A stretch of DNA of 64,000 nt, taken from NCBI GenBank assembly GCA_027924645.1, contig BSBN01001017.1, positions 4,924,501 to 4,988,500 of the forward strand. Direction: 5' to 3'. The position numbers and the translations under genes are program-made. This DNA is from Cunninghamia lanceolata. Its lineage: Eukaryota; Streptophyta; Pinopsida; Cupressales; Cupressaceae. The notes under the pieces are model-generated. The model saw nothing but the letters and a program-made list of their open reading frames with translations, ran no database searches and had not been told where the DNA came from. The stretch's first letter is position 1. Each line of letters opens with the position of its first letter. This document shows, piece by piece, positions 1 through 11,220 of the stretch.

Positions 1-836
1 CGCCATGAGTCACCATGCGAGAACGGTGTCCTATGTTGCTTCCTAACGTGACAAGCTCCACAAACATCATGATGCAGAGTCTGGATCTCAGGTAAACCGA
101 CTACAAGTCCTTCCCGAGATAGCTGAGAAAAATAGTGCACATTTAAGTGCCCATAACGTTGATGCCAAAGACTAGTGATGGAAGAATTTCGAGCTGCCAT
201 GGCTAACTCTGGAGAATCACCTATATCCACAAGTCTGTATAGACCATGATCCTCAATACCAACAGCCACAATGCTACGAGTCTCTCGATCAACAATGGAA
301 CATTTGTGTGTATTGAACACCACATTCAATTGAGGAGAGTGCCGCATGATCTGACTGACAGAGAGAAGATTAAGTTCCATGCCAGGAACATAGTAGACAT
401 TGAGGAATATTAGATTCCTCCCACTAGACTGAATCTGAACAGTGCCCTTACCGACAACTATATATTCTTCTCCTCCACCAAAAATAATTGAGTCACTTAA
501 GGGAGTGAAGTTTGTAAACTTATCACGTCGATGAGTGAAGTGTCGTGAAGCACCTAAATCAATGTACCAGGCAGAGGACTTTACATGATCTGCAGGTCTT
601 TTAGCCATAAAAGCGTAAAAGGCAGATTCCTTCTGCTCAGTGTGCTCGACAACATTTGCTTTCTGCTGAGACCCTCCCTGCTTCTTCTGTTCAAAAGCCA
701 AACGCTGACGACGATCCTTTTTCATGTGACCATATTTGTGACAGTAATTACACTGAATATTCTTTTTCTTGGTGCTGTCCTGAGGTGGACCTGAGCCTTT
801 CTGCTGCGAAGGCTGACCTTTGCCTTTATTCTGAGT
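1..836 (-). pseudogene. Ty1/copia pol N-terminal part (zinc knuckle, protease, gag-pre-integrase), cut by window edge
   Basis: Read on the minus strand, one frame stays open from about 836 to position 1 (about 278 codons). In order: a Gln/Lys-rich linker; a zinc knuckle near 755-713 of form C-x2-C-x4-H where the last Cys is replaced by Arg; a retroviral-type aspartic protease start near 575-540 reading YIDLGASRHFTH, where families usually have D-S-G-A; then a gag-pre-integrase domain (about 180-1) with W-H-x-R-Y-G-H-L and a downstream C-x2-C pair. The integrase core lies beyond the window. In life this polyprotein would cleave Gag-Pol and integrate element cDNA. It is in frame with the gag remnant upstream, separated only by a TAG at 837-839. 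The Leu in the protease motif and the lost knuckle Cys suggest a dead copy. Family assignment is secure; I infer Tork/SIRE-like copia only loosely. Confidence 0.88.
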
Positions 837-1477
837 CTAAAACTTGGCTGCAAAACCCTGCTCTTGAGAGGATGAAGAAGCACTACTACCAAACTGTTGT
901 TTCCAGCGATCCTGCTGCAAGAGGGTAGTACAGAGCTCCGGAAACTTCAGATCAACATTAGCAAACGTAATGTTGAGTGTCTCAATGAAATGTTCATAAG
1001 ACTCGGGTAGACTTTTCAAAGTGATCACGACCATGTCTTCTTCCTCCATTTTTCGACCAATAACCTCCAGCTGATCTCTAATCTCCTAGATCTTGTTCAG
1101 GTGCACCTACAAAAATGTCTTCTCATCCATCATGATAGAAAACAGTATATTTTTCAAGAAGAATGCACAGCTCTTGTCGGAGGTCTCATGCATACCCTTC
1201 AGATGTCCCAAATCTCCTTTGCGGATTTTCCAGTCAGAATCTGAGGTAGTTGATCATCCGTAGCTGAAAGCTTAATGAGCATCACTACTTCACGAGTTTG
1301 TTCGTCAAACTTATCCTGGTCTTTACCCGCCGTTGCTGGACGAGTAGTATTGCCTAGAATGATCTGATCAAGGCAACAATATTCAAAGATGGTTAGCATT
1401 CGTTGTTTCCAGGTATTATAATTTTTGTCATTGAAACGCTAGCTGCCTTCCAACATTATGTTGGTCAAAGAAGCCAT
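837..1477 (-). pseudogene. Ty1/copia gag (UBN2-type) pseudogene
   Basis: Start ATG is at 1477 (minus), reading MASLTNIMLEGS then a TAG, then R-F-N-x3-Y-x-T-W-K, the usual N-terminus of copia Gag. The 1399-1199 segment and the 1049-837 segment (LPESYEHFIETLNIT) match the UBN2/retrotran_gag family. The copy carries four in-frame TAG stops (1439-1441, 1107-1109, 1086-1088, 837-839), all at places where Gln would be expected, plus a 1-nt frame change near 1195-1205. Gag would form the virus-like particle around element RNA. It lies about 690 bp inside the LTR end, the normal leader spacing for copia. Non-functional as it stands. Confidence 0.85.
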
Positions 1478-2154
1478 CTTCACATTTTTCAAGGAGCGAA
1501 AAACAATGTACTAAGAAAACGCTGAATGTTCAAAACTCGATGCACAAGTTTCAAAACACTGAGGTAGGTACAGGGTCATATTTCAAGACAAATCTGTTGG
1601 CAAAAATTTTGAGGCACCCAAAAAAATCTAAAGTCAACCCAAAAATTGTCTCGAAAAACCCACAAATAACTTGTGATCAGAATAATTTTTTGACTTGAAA
1701 CGGAGGGTCAAAACCCTAACCGAATTCAAAAACCCTAGCCGTCAAAGATAGCAAAAATGTAGGGTTTTATTCTGCAGAAAATCCCAAAACACACCCAAAA
1801 AATCTCGAAACCACGACCAGGATGAAAGTCACGATCGAAAAACTCAAAACTGCATCCAAAAATCACGTTTTTCACGTTTCTGAGGAAGCAAGACTAGAAA
1901 TCGCATTCTGAGGAAGCTCTAGAACTGAAATTGCGACCCCGACCAGAAGTGACCTCAACAAGGTTACATAACCCAAAACCCAAAAACAAAAGGTTAACGG
2001 CCTAGGGTTAAGAAAAACGTGACCAACAAAATTTCCATCGATCTTTCACAGCAGAAGCAAAATCCGTGACCACGACCACGACCAAAGGAATGGCGACGAA
2101 CCAGAAAGAGAAGCAAATCGCGGAAAAAAAAAATCACGCCCAAAAAAACCCTTG

Positions 2155-2166
2155 GCTCTGATACCA
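2155..2166 (-). other. Primer binding site of the minus-strand copia element
   Basis: On the minus strand this reads TGGTATCAGAGC, the standard plant copia primer site complementary to the 3' end of initiator-methionine tRNA. It abuts the LTR start at 2167 with no spacer. Confidence 0.9.
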
Positions 2167-2537
2167 TGATAAACCAGAAGGATTCGAAGTAATTGCATAA
2201 GTTTTATTAAAAGAACGAAATGTACATAAAACAATTACAGGTAACGATGTTTCTATTACGAAACAAACGTTAACTAAGACCAAAAAAGAAACTACCTAAT
2301 ATATACATAAATGACCATTAAAAAATGATATAACATAATTATTCTAATAAAGATAGCAAGAGCATCTTTCCAAGATAGCAAATGCCACCCCCTCGTAGGA
2401 TGCCGACACCTCAAATCACCCACTGACTAATTAAACTCACTTTATTTAACCTAAGCAAGCTTAATAAAAGTGTAGGAAAAATCTAGCAAATAGGACAAAT
2501 AACTAACCCACTAGGAAAATAAAAACATACACTAACA
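2167..2537 (-). repeat. 5' LTR of the minus-strand copia element
   Basis: The inner edge is fixed by the adjoining primer binding site: the LTR ends in CA on the minus strand at 2167. The outer edge is my estimate: minus-strand TGTTAG, a common copia LTR start, begins at 2537, giving about 371 bp. A second TGTTA lies at about 2552, so the outer boundary is uncertain by some 15 bp. The partner LTR is outside the window, so neither identity nor target duplication can be measured. Confidence 0.7.
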
Positions 2538-2539
2538 AC

Positions 2540-3250
2540 GATTACTTGTTAACAATACTCTAGCACAACCATATCTAAGAACTATATACAAAGAAAGCGA
2601 ACTCCATAAAATGTTTTCAATATGAACAACGCTGAGGGACGATAAATCACGACTTCGTATTTTCAATTGATAAATTTGCACAGATATGAATTCAAACATT
2701 ACTTGAACAGTTCTAATATATGGAAGGTTATGGCCATTAATGGAGTATTTTGAATAAAAATATACAAAGTTGATATTTGGCATGAGTATATTTCATCCTC
2801 CCACCAAATGAGTTTCAAACTCTTATTTAAATTCCCTCTATCGAGAAAACTCAACACTATCACTTCATGAACTTAAAACAATCGTCAGTACATTCATTAC
2901 ATTCCCACATTATTACATTTATACTCAATATTAAAAAGAAATGTTCTAGGATTTCGACGTGCCTCTGCAATTCATTGGAAGTGACATTTTATTATATTGC
3001 GCTAGAATTTCAAAACAAATGTGCTTCTACTTTAATAAACCTAATTTTCTTCTAGGAAAACTTTAGTCGTCAAATGGAGAAAATCTTACGATTATTTCCA
3101 TCCCTTAATATCCTTCCATCAAGGGCGTATCTAAAGAGAACTGTGAGACTAGTAACCAAACATTTGAGCACAAGGCTGCCAAGTGATCTGCTATGGAATC
3201 GGTTTTTCTATTGTTTTCTTTCAAGTGGTGGGACTGTTGAATATTTGTGT
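2540..3250. other. AT-rich stretch with no recognised feature
   Basis: Short open frames here show no family resemblance. I see no LTR edge, splice pattern or repeat unit. Confidence 0.5.
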
Positions 3251-3257
3251 CCTTCAT

Positions 3258-3725
3258 GGACCAATAGTGCAATGTTTTGGAGTTGATGATGCACACAATG
3301 TTGATCTTTGGAAATGCTCAAACAACTCCGAAGTGATTTGGAATATTTCTTTTTGAAAATATAACTTCAAAAGGAAGGGACCCACCATCAGAACTACCTT
3401 TACCGCCTAGCCAATAACGCAACCAAAGCTTGTTGTCAGACTAATAACTCTTTTGAAATGTGAAAATTCACCACGAGGCAAGCGTTGTTTCATTTATTTC
3501 TTCTTTTATTTTGTTTTTCTTGCGGCCAATGAAACAGAAGTGGCCCACCTATGATAGGTTGGTGATTTCCATCCAATAGTGCAACCCTCTAGAGTTGTCA
3601 GACTGACAACTCCAAAATGTTGTGCACGTTGTTGATCTTTGGAAATGATCAAATGGCTCCAAAGCATTTTGGTTATTTGGTTTTCAACTTCATGCAACTT
3701 CAGAGTAGATGGAAATAAGTGCCAA
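3258..3725. repeat. Diverged local duplication, two to three units
   Basis: A block with CCAATAGTGCAA, then GGAGTTG or AGAGTTG, then GTTGATCTTTGGAAATG, then a CAACTTCA end appears at about 3260-3370 and again at about 3573-3715. A middle block (about 3375-3470) carries a degenerate GAAGGGACCCACC...TTGTCAGACT match to the third unit. Identity is partial, so this is an old tandem duplication. I do not recognise the parent sequence. Confidence 0.6.
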
Positions 3726-3840
3726 AACAAAAACCCTTCCAGAGCAATGCTTAACTGAGTCTGGCGATCAAAATAACACAGATGCAATTACATACCTCTG
3801 CAATAGAAAAATCATGCAAAAAGAGAGGTCGATAGGGGCT

Positions 3841-4611
3841 TTTTGTGTTGAAGATGAATGATTGATTGTTATGTTTGAACCAACTCTTTGTCTTGCATTC
3901 TCAATATGGTATAGAGCAGGTATCTTGGATCTCTCTAGTCACCCTCCATTCGCTCGTCTTTCCTTTTCCAATGCGATGCTAAGACCACGTGCAAAAATCA
4001 TTGTTATCCATCCACCATTCTAATGTGGACCACGTTCAAATCTATGACATTCATTCATCATCTATCTGCATTTGGTTTCTCTTCTCTTTCCATCTTGTTC
4101 TTTCATTTGGTTTCTCTCCTCTCTCCATATTGTTCACTCTTTTCATATTTTTCACTCCATTTTGTTCATTTCATATCAAAAAATAAATAAAAATTATACA
4201 TTCAAATATATATTCAAAATTATAGATGTTAATATTTAATAAGCAATTAGATGCAAAAGGTAGAAGTGAAATTGTATAAATTTTTTGAATGGAGAAATAT
4301 GGCTTTTGGAGCCATAAGGGTATAATTGTTTTTGCATTTGCACACTGTAATCGGATTGATACTGCAACACCAAAATAAAGTCCCTATGTCAGCACTAAAG
4401 AGAGGTGTTAAGAATTATTAGTGCATGACATATAATAATATAATAAATAATAAATTAACATTAGTTATTAATTATGAGTTAGTTGATAGTTAATGCTCTG
4501 AATAGTAAATTGGATGGTTTTATAAAGCCATAGAATGTAATCATTTGTGTGTTGAAAATGAATGATTGATTGTTATTTTTGAGCTGAGGCTCTTTGTGTG
4601 TTGTAATTTCA
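3841..4611 (+). mobile_element. Miniature LTR element (TRIM-like), with 5' LTR remnant and 3' LTR
   Basis: Two related LTR pieces bracket about 500 bp without coding potential. The left piece ends with CA at 3903 and is followed by TGGTATAGAGCAGG (3907-3920), a variant initiator-Met primer site. The right LTR runs 4406-4611: it starts TGTTAAG just after a purine-rich AAAGAGAGG tract, has TATAAA near 4520, and ends TTTCA. Both share the block GTGTTGAAxATGAATGATTG. The left LTR keeps only its last 60 or so bases. The small size and lack of ORFs fit a terminal-repeat retrotransposon in miniature, or an internally deleted copia element. Confidence 0.65.
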
Positions 4612-4619
4612 ATAATCCC

Positions 4620-5485
4620 CAAACCCTCACTCTAATTTTTAAGAAACCAAAATATAATAATTGTTTTATGCTAGATGGAAAACCACCATTTTTTTTCATA
4701 GTTTTCCCGATTAAATCCTGAGTAATTAAATTCCATTTATACTTTTAGTTTACTAAACCATTTTGATTTATCTCCAAAATTTATGATTTGGCAATTGATA
4801 CTCAATTTCAGAAGGCTAAAGGATGTATATGATTTTACAGGGAGAAAATAGCAAGATTCGTATGACAAGAAAAAAGATTCAACAACATTTCATAAAACAT
4901 ATAAAAGCATTATAAGCAAAATATTCCATTCAGAGATCGGCAATGTCTAGGTTATATTCTTTATTGCAAGTCATTATTGAAGGTTACTGAGTCTTGTCTT
5001 CACAGGTAAAACTTATCTTTAGGTTAAAACTTACAATATCTTTTGGAAACGAAACTCATCACTTTCTACTCACAGTATCATAGAATACGCATTCCCATTC
5101 AGAGGCGTCTACATACACAACACGATAGATCAAATCTTAATTCTTCAATTTCAAATGACACTTATTATCTCAAACACACACCAGATGCAGATCAACCGCC
5201 AGAGTTCAAACTTGGCTGCTGGGGGTTATCTCCATAAGGAAATCCCACGGAGAATCGTCCCAACCATGAGAACGATAAAAACCTAATAGCCTCACCTCTC
5301 CCAATTGAGAAGTCAGCTCAAAGGTGGATCTCAACCTTGAAGTCCTGGTGATCAACTAAGAAAATTTAAAACATCCCCCCACTCACCAGTCACAAGGACC
5401 TAACTAGAAAAAAGCATACTACTGCAAATTGAAGGTTTGTGACCAGCATAAAGCTAGAAAATCATCTCCCATACAGGTAATCACT
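4620..5485. other. Non-coding stretch upstream of the hAT element
   Basis: AT-rich sequence without recognised coding, LTR or repeat structure. The 64-codon open frame at 5043-5237 has no family signature. Confidence 0.5.
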
Positions 5486-5493
5486 GTCTGGGC

Positions 5494-5843
5494 CATAAAT
5501 GCAACACTTGCCGAAAACTCACGAGTCTTTTTTAGAGCCGAGTATTTCATGCAAAAACTCACCAATTTTAATCACCACTCGGCCAATTTTTCACAAAAAC
5601 CCGGCGAGTCCGTGAAAAAAACTCCCTGCAAGAAAAAAGGGTATTTCATCGAACGTTTAAAGGGTTGCCATAAATGCAACACTTGCCGAAAACTCACGAG
5701 TCTTTTTTAGAGCCGAGTATTTCATGCAAAAACTCACCAATTTTAATCACCACTCGGCCAATTTTTCACAAAAACCCGACGAGTCCGTGAAAAAAACTCC
5801 CTGCAAGAAAAAAGGGTATTTCATCGAACGTTTAAAAGGTTTT
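5494..5843 (+). repeat. Tandem duplication of the hAT left end (2 x 175 bp)
   Basis: Copy 1 is 5494-5668 and copy 2 is 5669-5843, nearly identical through the GAACGTTTAAA block. Each copy includes the terminal CAT and several ACTCGGC/ACTCACG subterminal motifs. The unit starts exactly at the inferred element terminus, so the true left end is doubled. Confidence 0.9.
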
Positions 5844-6469
5844 TTGACTCATTTTTGGTCATTTCACTTGCTCCACATGACAAAAAAATGCCCTCCAAAC
5901 CATTTTAGAGGTATTTGCAGCAATTTCGCATCCACCAAACAAAATTTGAGGCGGATTTCAATCGAATTTGAAAGGCAAATCAAATTTCCAAGTACGTTTT
6001 TGTTTTTTTCTTTTTCTTTTTTTGAAATTTCTTCTTCATTTTTGAAGCATCTAAGTTTAAAAAGCATCATGAATGTAGTATAAATAGATTTGTATTGATC
6101 AAAACAATATTTATATTCATCAAAACAAGATTCATCACCGTTTTGTTTGCATTTTTTTTTTTCTTCACTTTTTTTTTGTCATTTTTCTTATTTGAATCCA
6201 TTTTTTTTTTAAGAAAATGTTGAAGTCTCATAATAGATTAGTTTGCATTTTTAGTAATTTAGAGTAATTTTTTATTTCTTCATTGTTTTCATATTTTTTC
6301 CAAACACCAGTCAATTTTTTTTGTTGAATCCGTTTTTTTGTGGAACAAAATGTTTAGAATTTTACATTAGTTTAAATTTAATTTATTAATCTAATTTAGG
6401 TTGTTTTTTTTAATTTTCTATTAAAAATCTAACTTGTGCTTTCTCTTTGTATGTGAAGGTTAATTTATA

Positions 6470-9382
6470 ATGGCAGATAGAGATGCTTCTATATCCGGTT
6501 CAGCCTCAGGCCCTACTACATCATCATCATCATTTGTAGGCAAACATCCTCTAGGAGCTAGAGATCCTGCGTGGAAATATGCCTATTTAGGCCCATACCC
6601 TAGCTCAGTTTTTGCATCCGATGCGTAAACATATACTGTGGAGGCATTAACCGCCTCAAATACCATCTTGCAAGCATCAGTCATCATGATGTGAGGGCTT
6701 GTACTAACACCACGGAAGAAATAAAAAGACAAGTGAATGCCATACTTGCAGCCGCAGAAGAAAGAAAATTACAAAGGGAGAAAGCAAAGGCAGCCATGCA
6801 AGCATCCATAGCTTCTTCTCAAGGTGCTCCAGTCAACCTTGAGTCAGATGATGATGCACTTCAAGGCATAGTGGGCTCTCTTCGTGGTCCACGTAACCTA
6901 AGGCAACCCACCACCACCGCGAGCCCTTATCTACTTCCAGTAGAGCACCAGGATCAGCACCTACACACGGTAGATAGTTTTTTTGTGCCTAGAAACACAC
7001 CTGGAGCACAAACTTCCTTCGAGGCAAGTGGGTGGAATAAGGAGGTGCATGAACATGCAGACATTGCTTGTGCCAATTTTTGATATTTCAACATCCCTTT
7101 CAATGTGGCAAATTTTCCTTATTGGCATAATTTGGTTACTGCATTGACAATTGCAAGAAAGGGTTACAAGGCACCTTCTCGCACAGACTTGAGTGGGAGG
7201 TTAGTTAATTTAATCTTTTTGATAAATTTATGTTATTTAATTTATAGAAATTTATGATGAATTTAAGTTATTTTTTGTTTACAAATTAAAATTGTGTACT
7301 TAAATTTCACTTTGTACTTGTAGGTTGCTTACAAATGCAAGTGATAGGGTAAGGGCAGTGGTGGAAGACCAAAGAAATGAATGGAAAAAATATGGTTACT
7401 CTATTCTTTCCGATGGGTGGACGAATGGTAAAAACCGCACCATCATTCATTTTTTGGTAGCTTGCAAGAATGAAGTGGTGTTCTTGAAATTAACGGATGC
7501 CTCCAACATAGTGAAAAATGCAAAAAAAATGGCTAAAATGTTCGAGCAAGTTTGTATGAAGATTGGGATTGAAAATATTGTGCAAATAATTATTGACAAT
7601 GCAGCAGCATATGTGGCCGCTGGTAGAATCCTCCAAGATAGACACCACACAATTTTTTGGACATCTTGTGCAGCACATGTCCTTGACCTTCTTTTGGAGG
7701 ACATAGGCAAGCTTGATTGGGTCACACCAATTGTAGAGGATGCAAAGAGGATCACCAAATTTATCTACAATCACCCTTGGGTTCTTCACTTGATGAGGGA
7801 TTACACCCAAAAGAAAGAGTTGGTGAGATCCGATGTGACAAGGTTTGCAACGGTTTTCTTAATGTTGCAAAGCATTCTTGGTGCATTGGCGGCTTTGAAA
7901 CAAATGTTTGTGCACCCAAAATGGACAAAGTCGTCTTATTTGAAGAAGCTAGAAGGAGATAGGGTTGCATGCATTGTCTTCGACAAAATATTTGAAAAAA
8001 GAGTTGCAAAGATTGTGAAGGTAACTTCAAAACTTTGAATTTAAATTCAAATTGAATGTTTATTTATTTTTAATTATGTCTTTCATTGTAAATTTGTAAC
8101 TTTAATCTTTTTGCATTTTTATATTGTAGGCGAGCCCTTGGTTAGAGTCCTTCGCTTGGTAGATGGGGATAAAACCCCAATGGGGTTATCTTTATGAGGC
8201 CATGGATAGGGCCAAGGAGGCTATAGGAAATTATTGTAAGGGGGACAACATCAAATTTGATCCCATATGGAAGATTATCGATAGAAGGCGAAACAAACAA
8301 CTCCACCAACCCATCTAAGCAACAGAGTACTTTTTGAACCCCTGTTTCTTCCATTCAGGAACCTTCTCAAATCCTAGTGGAGAGGTTATGGAGGGCCTCA
8401 CTTCTTGCATTCAAAGGATGAAACCCCAGGCTGAGGTGGCAGACCTCATTGTTGATGAATTGCAAGCTTATAGGGAAAGACGGGGTAGGCTCTTTTCTTC
8501 AGACCTGGCTACACGAGCAATAAGCAATCAATCACCAGGGATAAAATTTCAAATTTACAAGTTACAACTATTGATAACTTGATATTTAATATGTTCTGAA
8601 CTTTTGACTTTCCTTTTTAAGTTTCTAACTCTTCAATATTTTTTTTTGTAGAGGTTTGGTGGACAAATTGGGGTGGAAATACCCCAAATCTCCAAAGATT
8701 TGCCCTCCGTGTCTTATGCCAACCTTGTAGTTCATCCAATTGTGAGCGCAACTGGAGCTTATTTCAGGCCATCCACAAGAAGAAGAGGAACAAGCTAGCT
8801 CAAAAACACCTCAATGACCTTGTCTATGTGCAATATAATCTTCGGCTACGCACAAGAAGAGTAGAGGAAATATCAGATGATCCAATTAATTTGGATGAGA
8901 TAGATCCTTACAGTGATTGGAAAAGGCCTTCATTGTTTTGTAAGGATAAGATCTATAATTTGGAGAGACCAGCAATGGACGAGGGGGTTGGAATCGGTGG
9001 GTTGGGATTCTCATTGGATGACATTGAGGATGAGGAGGATGAGGATGAGGAGACATTGCCAACAGGATCACTACCAGAATCAACATCCGAGATGAAGGTT
9101 GAGCCACAATCTGTCATGCCGAGGATGGAAGAGCCACAACAGATTCCTAGGACTAGACCCTCTAGTTCTACCACTCCCCTAGTTTTCACTAGACTTGGAA
9201 AGAGGAAGATGTATTTAGTATTTACTTTCAGTTTTACAAAAACAATTTGCTATTTTCATTTTGTTTCACACATTCCACATGAGGATGTCATTTTGTACCC
9301 AATTTGCTTTGAAATCAATCAAATGCAACTAGACTCGGCTTGTTTCTCATTTATTGACTCATTGGATGCATCTTATCATTGA
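6470..9382 (+). pseudogene. hAT transposase (BED finger remnant, DUF659, hAT C-terminal dimerisation), decayed
   Basis: Transposase that would cut and paste the surrounding element. ATG at 6470 leads into a Ser/Thr-rich N-terminus and a BED-type start (DPAWKYAY), stopped by TAA near 6626. A following exon (about 6691-7199, stop at about 7081) holds a helical charged region. Intron 7200-7323 (GT...AG). The exon 7324-8020 is intact DUF659 (LSDGWTNGKNRTIIHFLV; the HTIFWTSCAAHVLDLLLEDIG block). Intron 8021-8129. The next exon, from 8130, has TAG near 8157 and TAA near 8318 and ends near ATRAISNQSPG. Intron to about 8651, then the hATC dimerisation segment (WWTNWGGNTPNLQRFA, then SSNCERNWSLFQAIHKKKRN), extending to an acidic tail that stops at 9382. 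Splice sites survive; at least four stops make it inactive. Confidence 0.88.
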
Positions 9383-9399
9383 ATTTTGCAAAAAAAATG

Positions 9400-9521
9400 C
9401 ATTTTTAATGAAATTTAAACAATTTTTTAAGTTGCCGAGTTTTTTGCTGAGTTTTTCCAAGTTTTTTGCCGAGTTTTTCGGGCTTGGCGAGTTTTTGCTT
9501 TTGGCGAGTTTTTCAACGATG
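9400..9521 (+). repeat. hAT right-end subterminal motif cluster
   Basis: Six GCCGAGT/GGCGAGT/GCTGAGT motifs, each followed by a T-run, lie within about 90 bp of the right terminus. Reverse-complemented they match the ACTCGCC/ACTCGGC motifs of the left end. Such subterminal clusters bind transposase in characterised hAT elements; function here is inference. Confidence 0.75.
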
Positions 9522-11004
9522 GCCTGGGCAATTTCCACTAAACTTCCATCAAGTAAGGCAAACAAGCCTCCTTGTCAAGATCAGCATCAATGGTAATTTG
9601 GTCGACAAAAAACCCCTGCTAAACCTATTAAAATAGCCCTTCCCATATGCCCAGTCTGTCATACATTACAAAATGAAATGAAGAGAAACTCCTCTACCTC
9701 ACCTACACAAAAGCCAACTATTACCAACGAATGAGTCCGCCAAGCACTCAAGCATTTAGCAGCCAACAGTTGGCTTCTGCCAGTGACTAGTTTATACCAT
9801 TGACCAGTCAACCAAGCAAACCCTTTAACCATACCACCAGACTCAGACATTTACAAGCCAACAGGTGGCTTCTGTTGCTGACTAGCTTGAAACTATATAA
9901 CCTTTTTATGAAGTCTCTAGAATAAGGGACATTGCCAAAGTGCCAAAATGAAGCAGTAAAGCAAAAAAGATTGAATGAAGCCGAGGAGGGTTGTTGCACA
10001 TGCATGTAAGTTACAAATTGAATTGTATGATATCAGATATGCAAGTCAAATATTATTCTGTTTAAAACATGATTGAAAAAGAGATATCTAGGGGGAATAA
10101 TGCAATGCAACAAAAAGGCTGAGAATTGGAAAATGAAACAGTTCATAAAAAGAGATAATCAACAGTGGTGAATAATAGCAAAGCAAATGAAAAAGCTTAC
10201 AAACAGAACTCGCAGGCTGATTATTTGATGTAAGAATGGTTTGCAAGCAGAGAAGCGCCAATTAAATGTTTAGCAGTAGAAACAGTGTATGAAGTCTACA
10301 AAAACATCCTCTGTTGCCAGTGTGTAGAACAAAGCAACAGGTACAAGAAATATTAAAGGAAATATATTAAAGAATGGGCAGGGGGGGAACCCTGTAGGTA
10401 AATTCTTTAGTAAGGATAAAAACAGACAGATATAAACAAACAATTGAGCAAAGGCAGTGACAGAAAAATTAGATTAGAAAGTCAAAAAACATTGACAAAA
10501 AGAAATTAGCAAACAATTGGGCAACGGCCACAATGGGAAAAAAATAGATGAGAGAGCAAGAGTAAGACACAAGAAGCATGAAGCAGATGAGAGAACTGAC
10601 TGAACAGAAGCAAAAATCTGAACAGATACAGAATTCCCTGAAGATTTGCCTTCGCAAACCTTCAAAGAATAGACACACTTCACAATATCTGAGTAACATT
10701 TAAAACCCCAACACTGACTATTCAAATGCTTGTTAATGTTTGGCCTTTGTGCATACCATTAAGTCATACAGTTTTTAGGAACATTTCTCTAGAAGCACTC
10801 TAAGAAACATTTTGCATCAAGCATTAAGTCAGTGGATATCAAATATAATCCATGTCAAATAATAAAGAACCCTGATTAGAAACTAGAACCCAGAAATGTT
10901 TAACAGAGAAAATAATAAACATTAGCCAGAGAAAAAATTAAAATGCAAAAACAAAATCTAAGCTGCTACATCTTTCACACTCAAAGCCCTTGGCAGTCGA
11001 CAAA

Positions 11005-11220
11005 TTTCAACATTGATTATTCAGGTCTCAAAGATTACATAATAAATCAACATCAAAGACCCAATATGTAGAAACATTACATTATGAACCATTAAACCAA
11101 AATCTTGCAGGTCAACATTCACTATACAAATTGATGATTAAAGAAATATAGAAACTCGACAAAGACTGCTAAAATTTAGGCCTTACAAAAGCACACCTGA
11201 TTCCTCTCAAAGGAAGGAGG
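11005..11220 (-). repeat. Diverged fragment of repeat family A
   Basis: Shares ordered blocks with 34438-34650 and 39955-40170: CAGGTCTCAAAGATTACAT, TTGCAGG-CAACATTC, CTGCTAAAAT-TAGGCC, then CACC-GAT/ATCCTC. It is clearly more diverged than the other two copies are from each other, so it is an older insertion. What family A is remains unknown. Confidence 0.7.

Larger units (their letters stand above)
5486..9529 (+). mobile_element. hAT-superfamily DNA transposon with target-site duplication
   Basis: The element spans about 5494-9521. Its flanks are GTCTGGGC (5486-5493) and GCCTGGGC (9522-9529), an 8-bp target duplication with one mismatch, the length typical of hAT. Ends begin CAT and are imperfect inverted repeats. 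Both ends are packed with short ACTCGCC/ACTCGGC-type motifs in inverted orientation, like hAT subterminal transposase-binding repeats. Inside is a spliced transposase pseudogene with DUF659 and hAT C-terminal domains. The first 175 bp are present twice. Total about 4.03 kb. Family assignment is strong; the exact termini rest on the target duplication. Confidence 0.85.

Noticed and set aside
585..928. Plus-strand open frames of 69 and 90 codons
   Set aside because: Antisense to the copia gag-pol frame, which has clear family motifs.
5724..6083. 119-codon plus-strand open frame
   Set aside because: Begins inside the duplicated hAT left end and runs through non-coding DNA; no domain, and the transposase start is further right.
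7447..8030. Minus-strand open frames of 89-106 codons
   Set aside because: Antisense shadows of the intact DUF659 exon of the hAT transposase.
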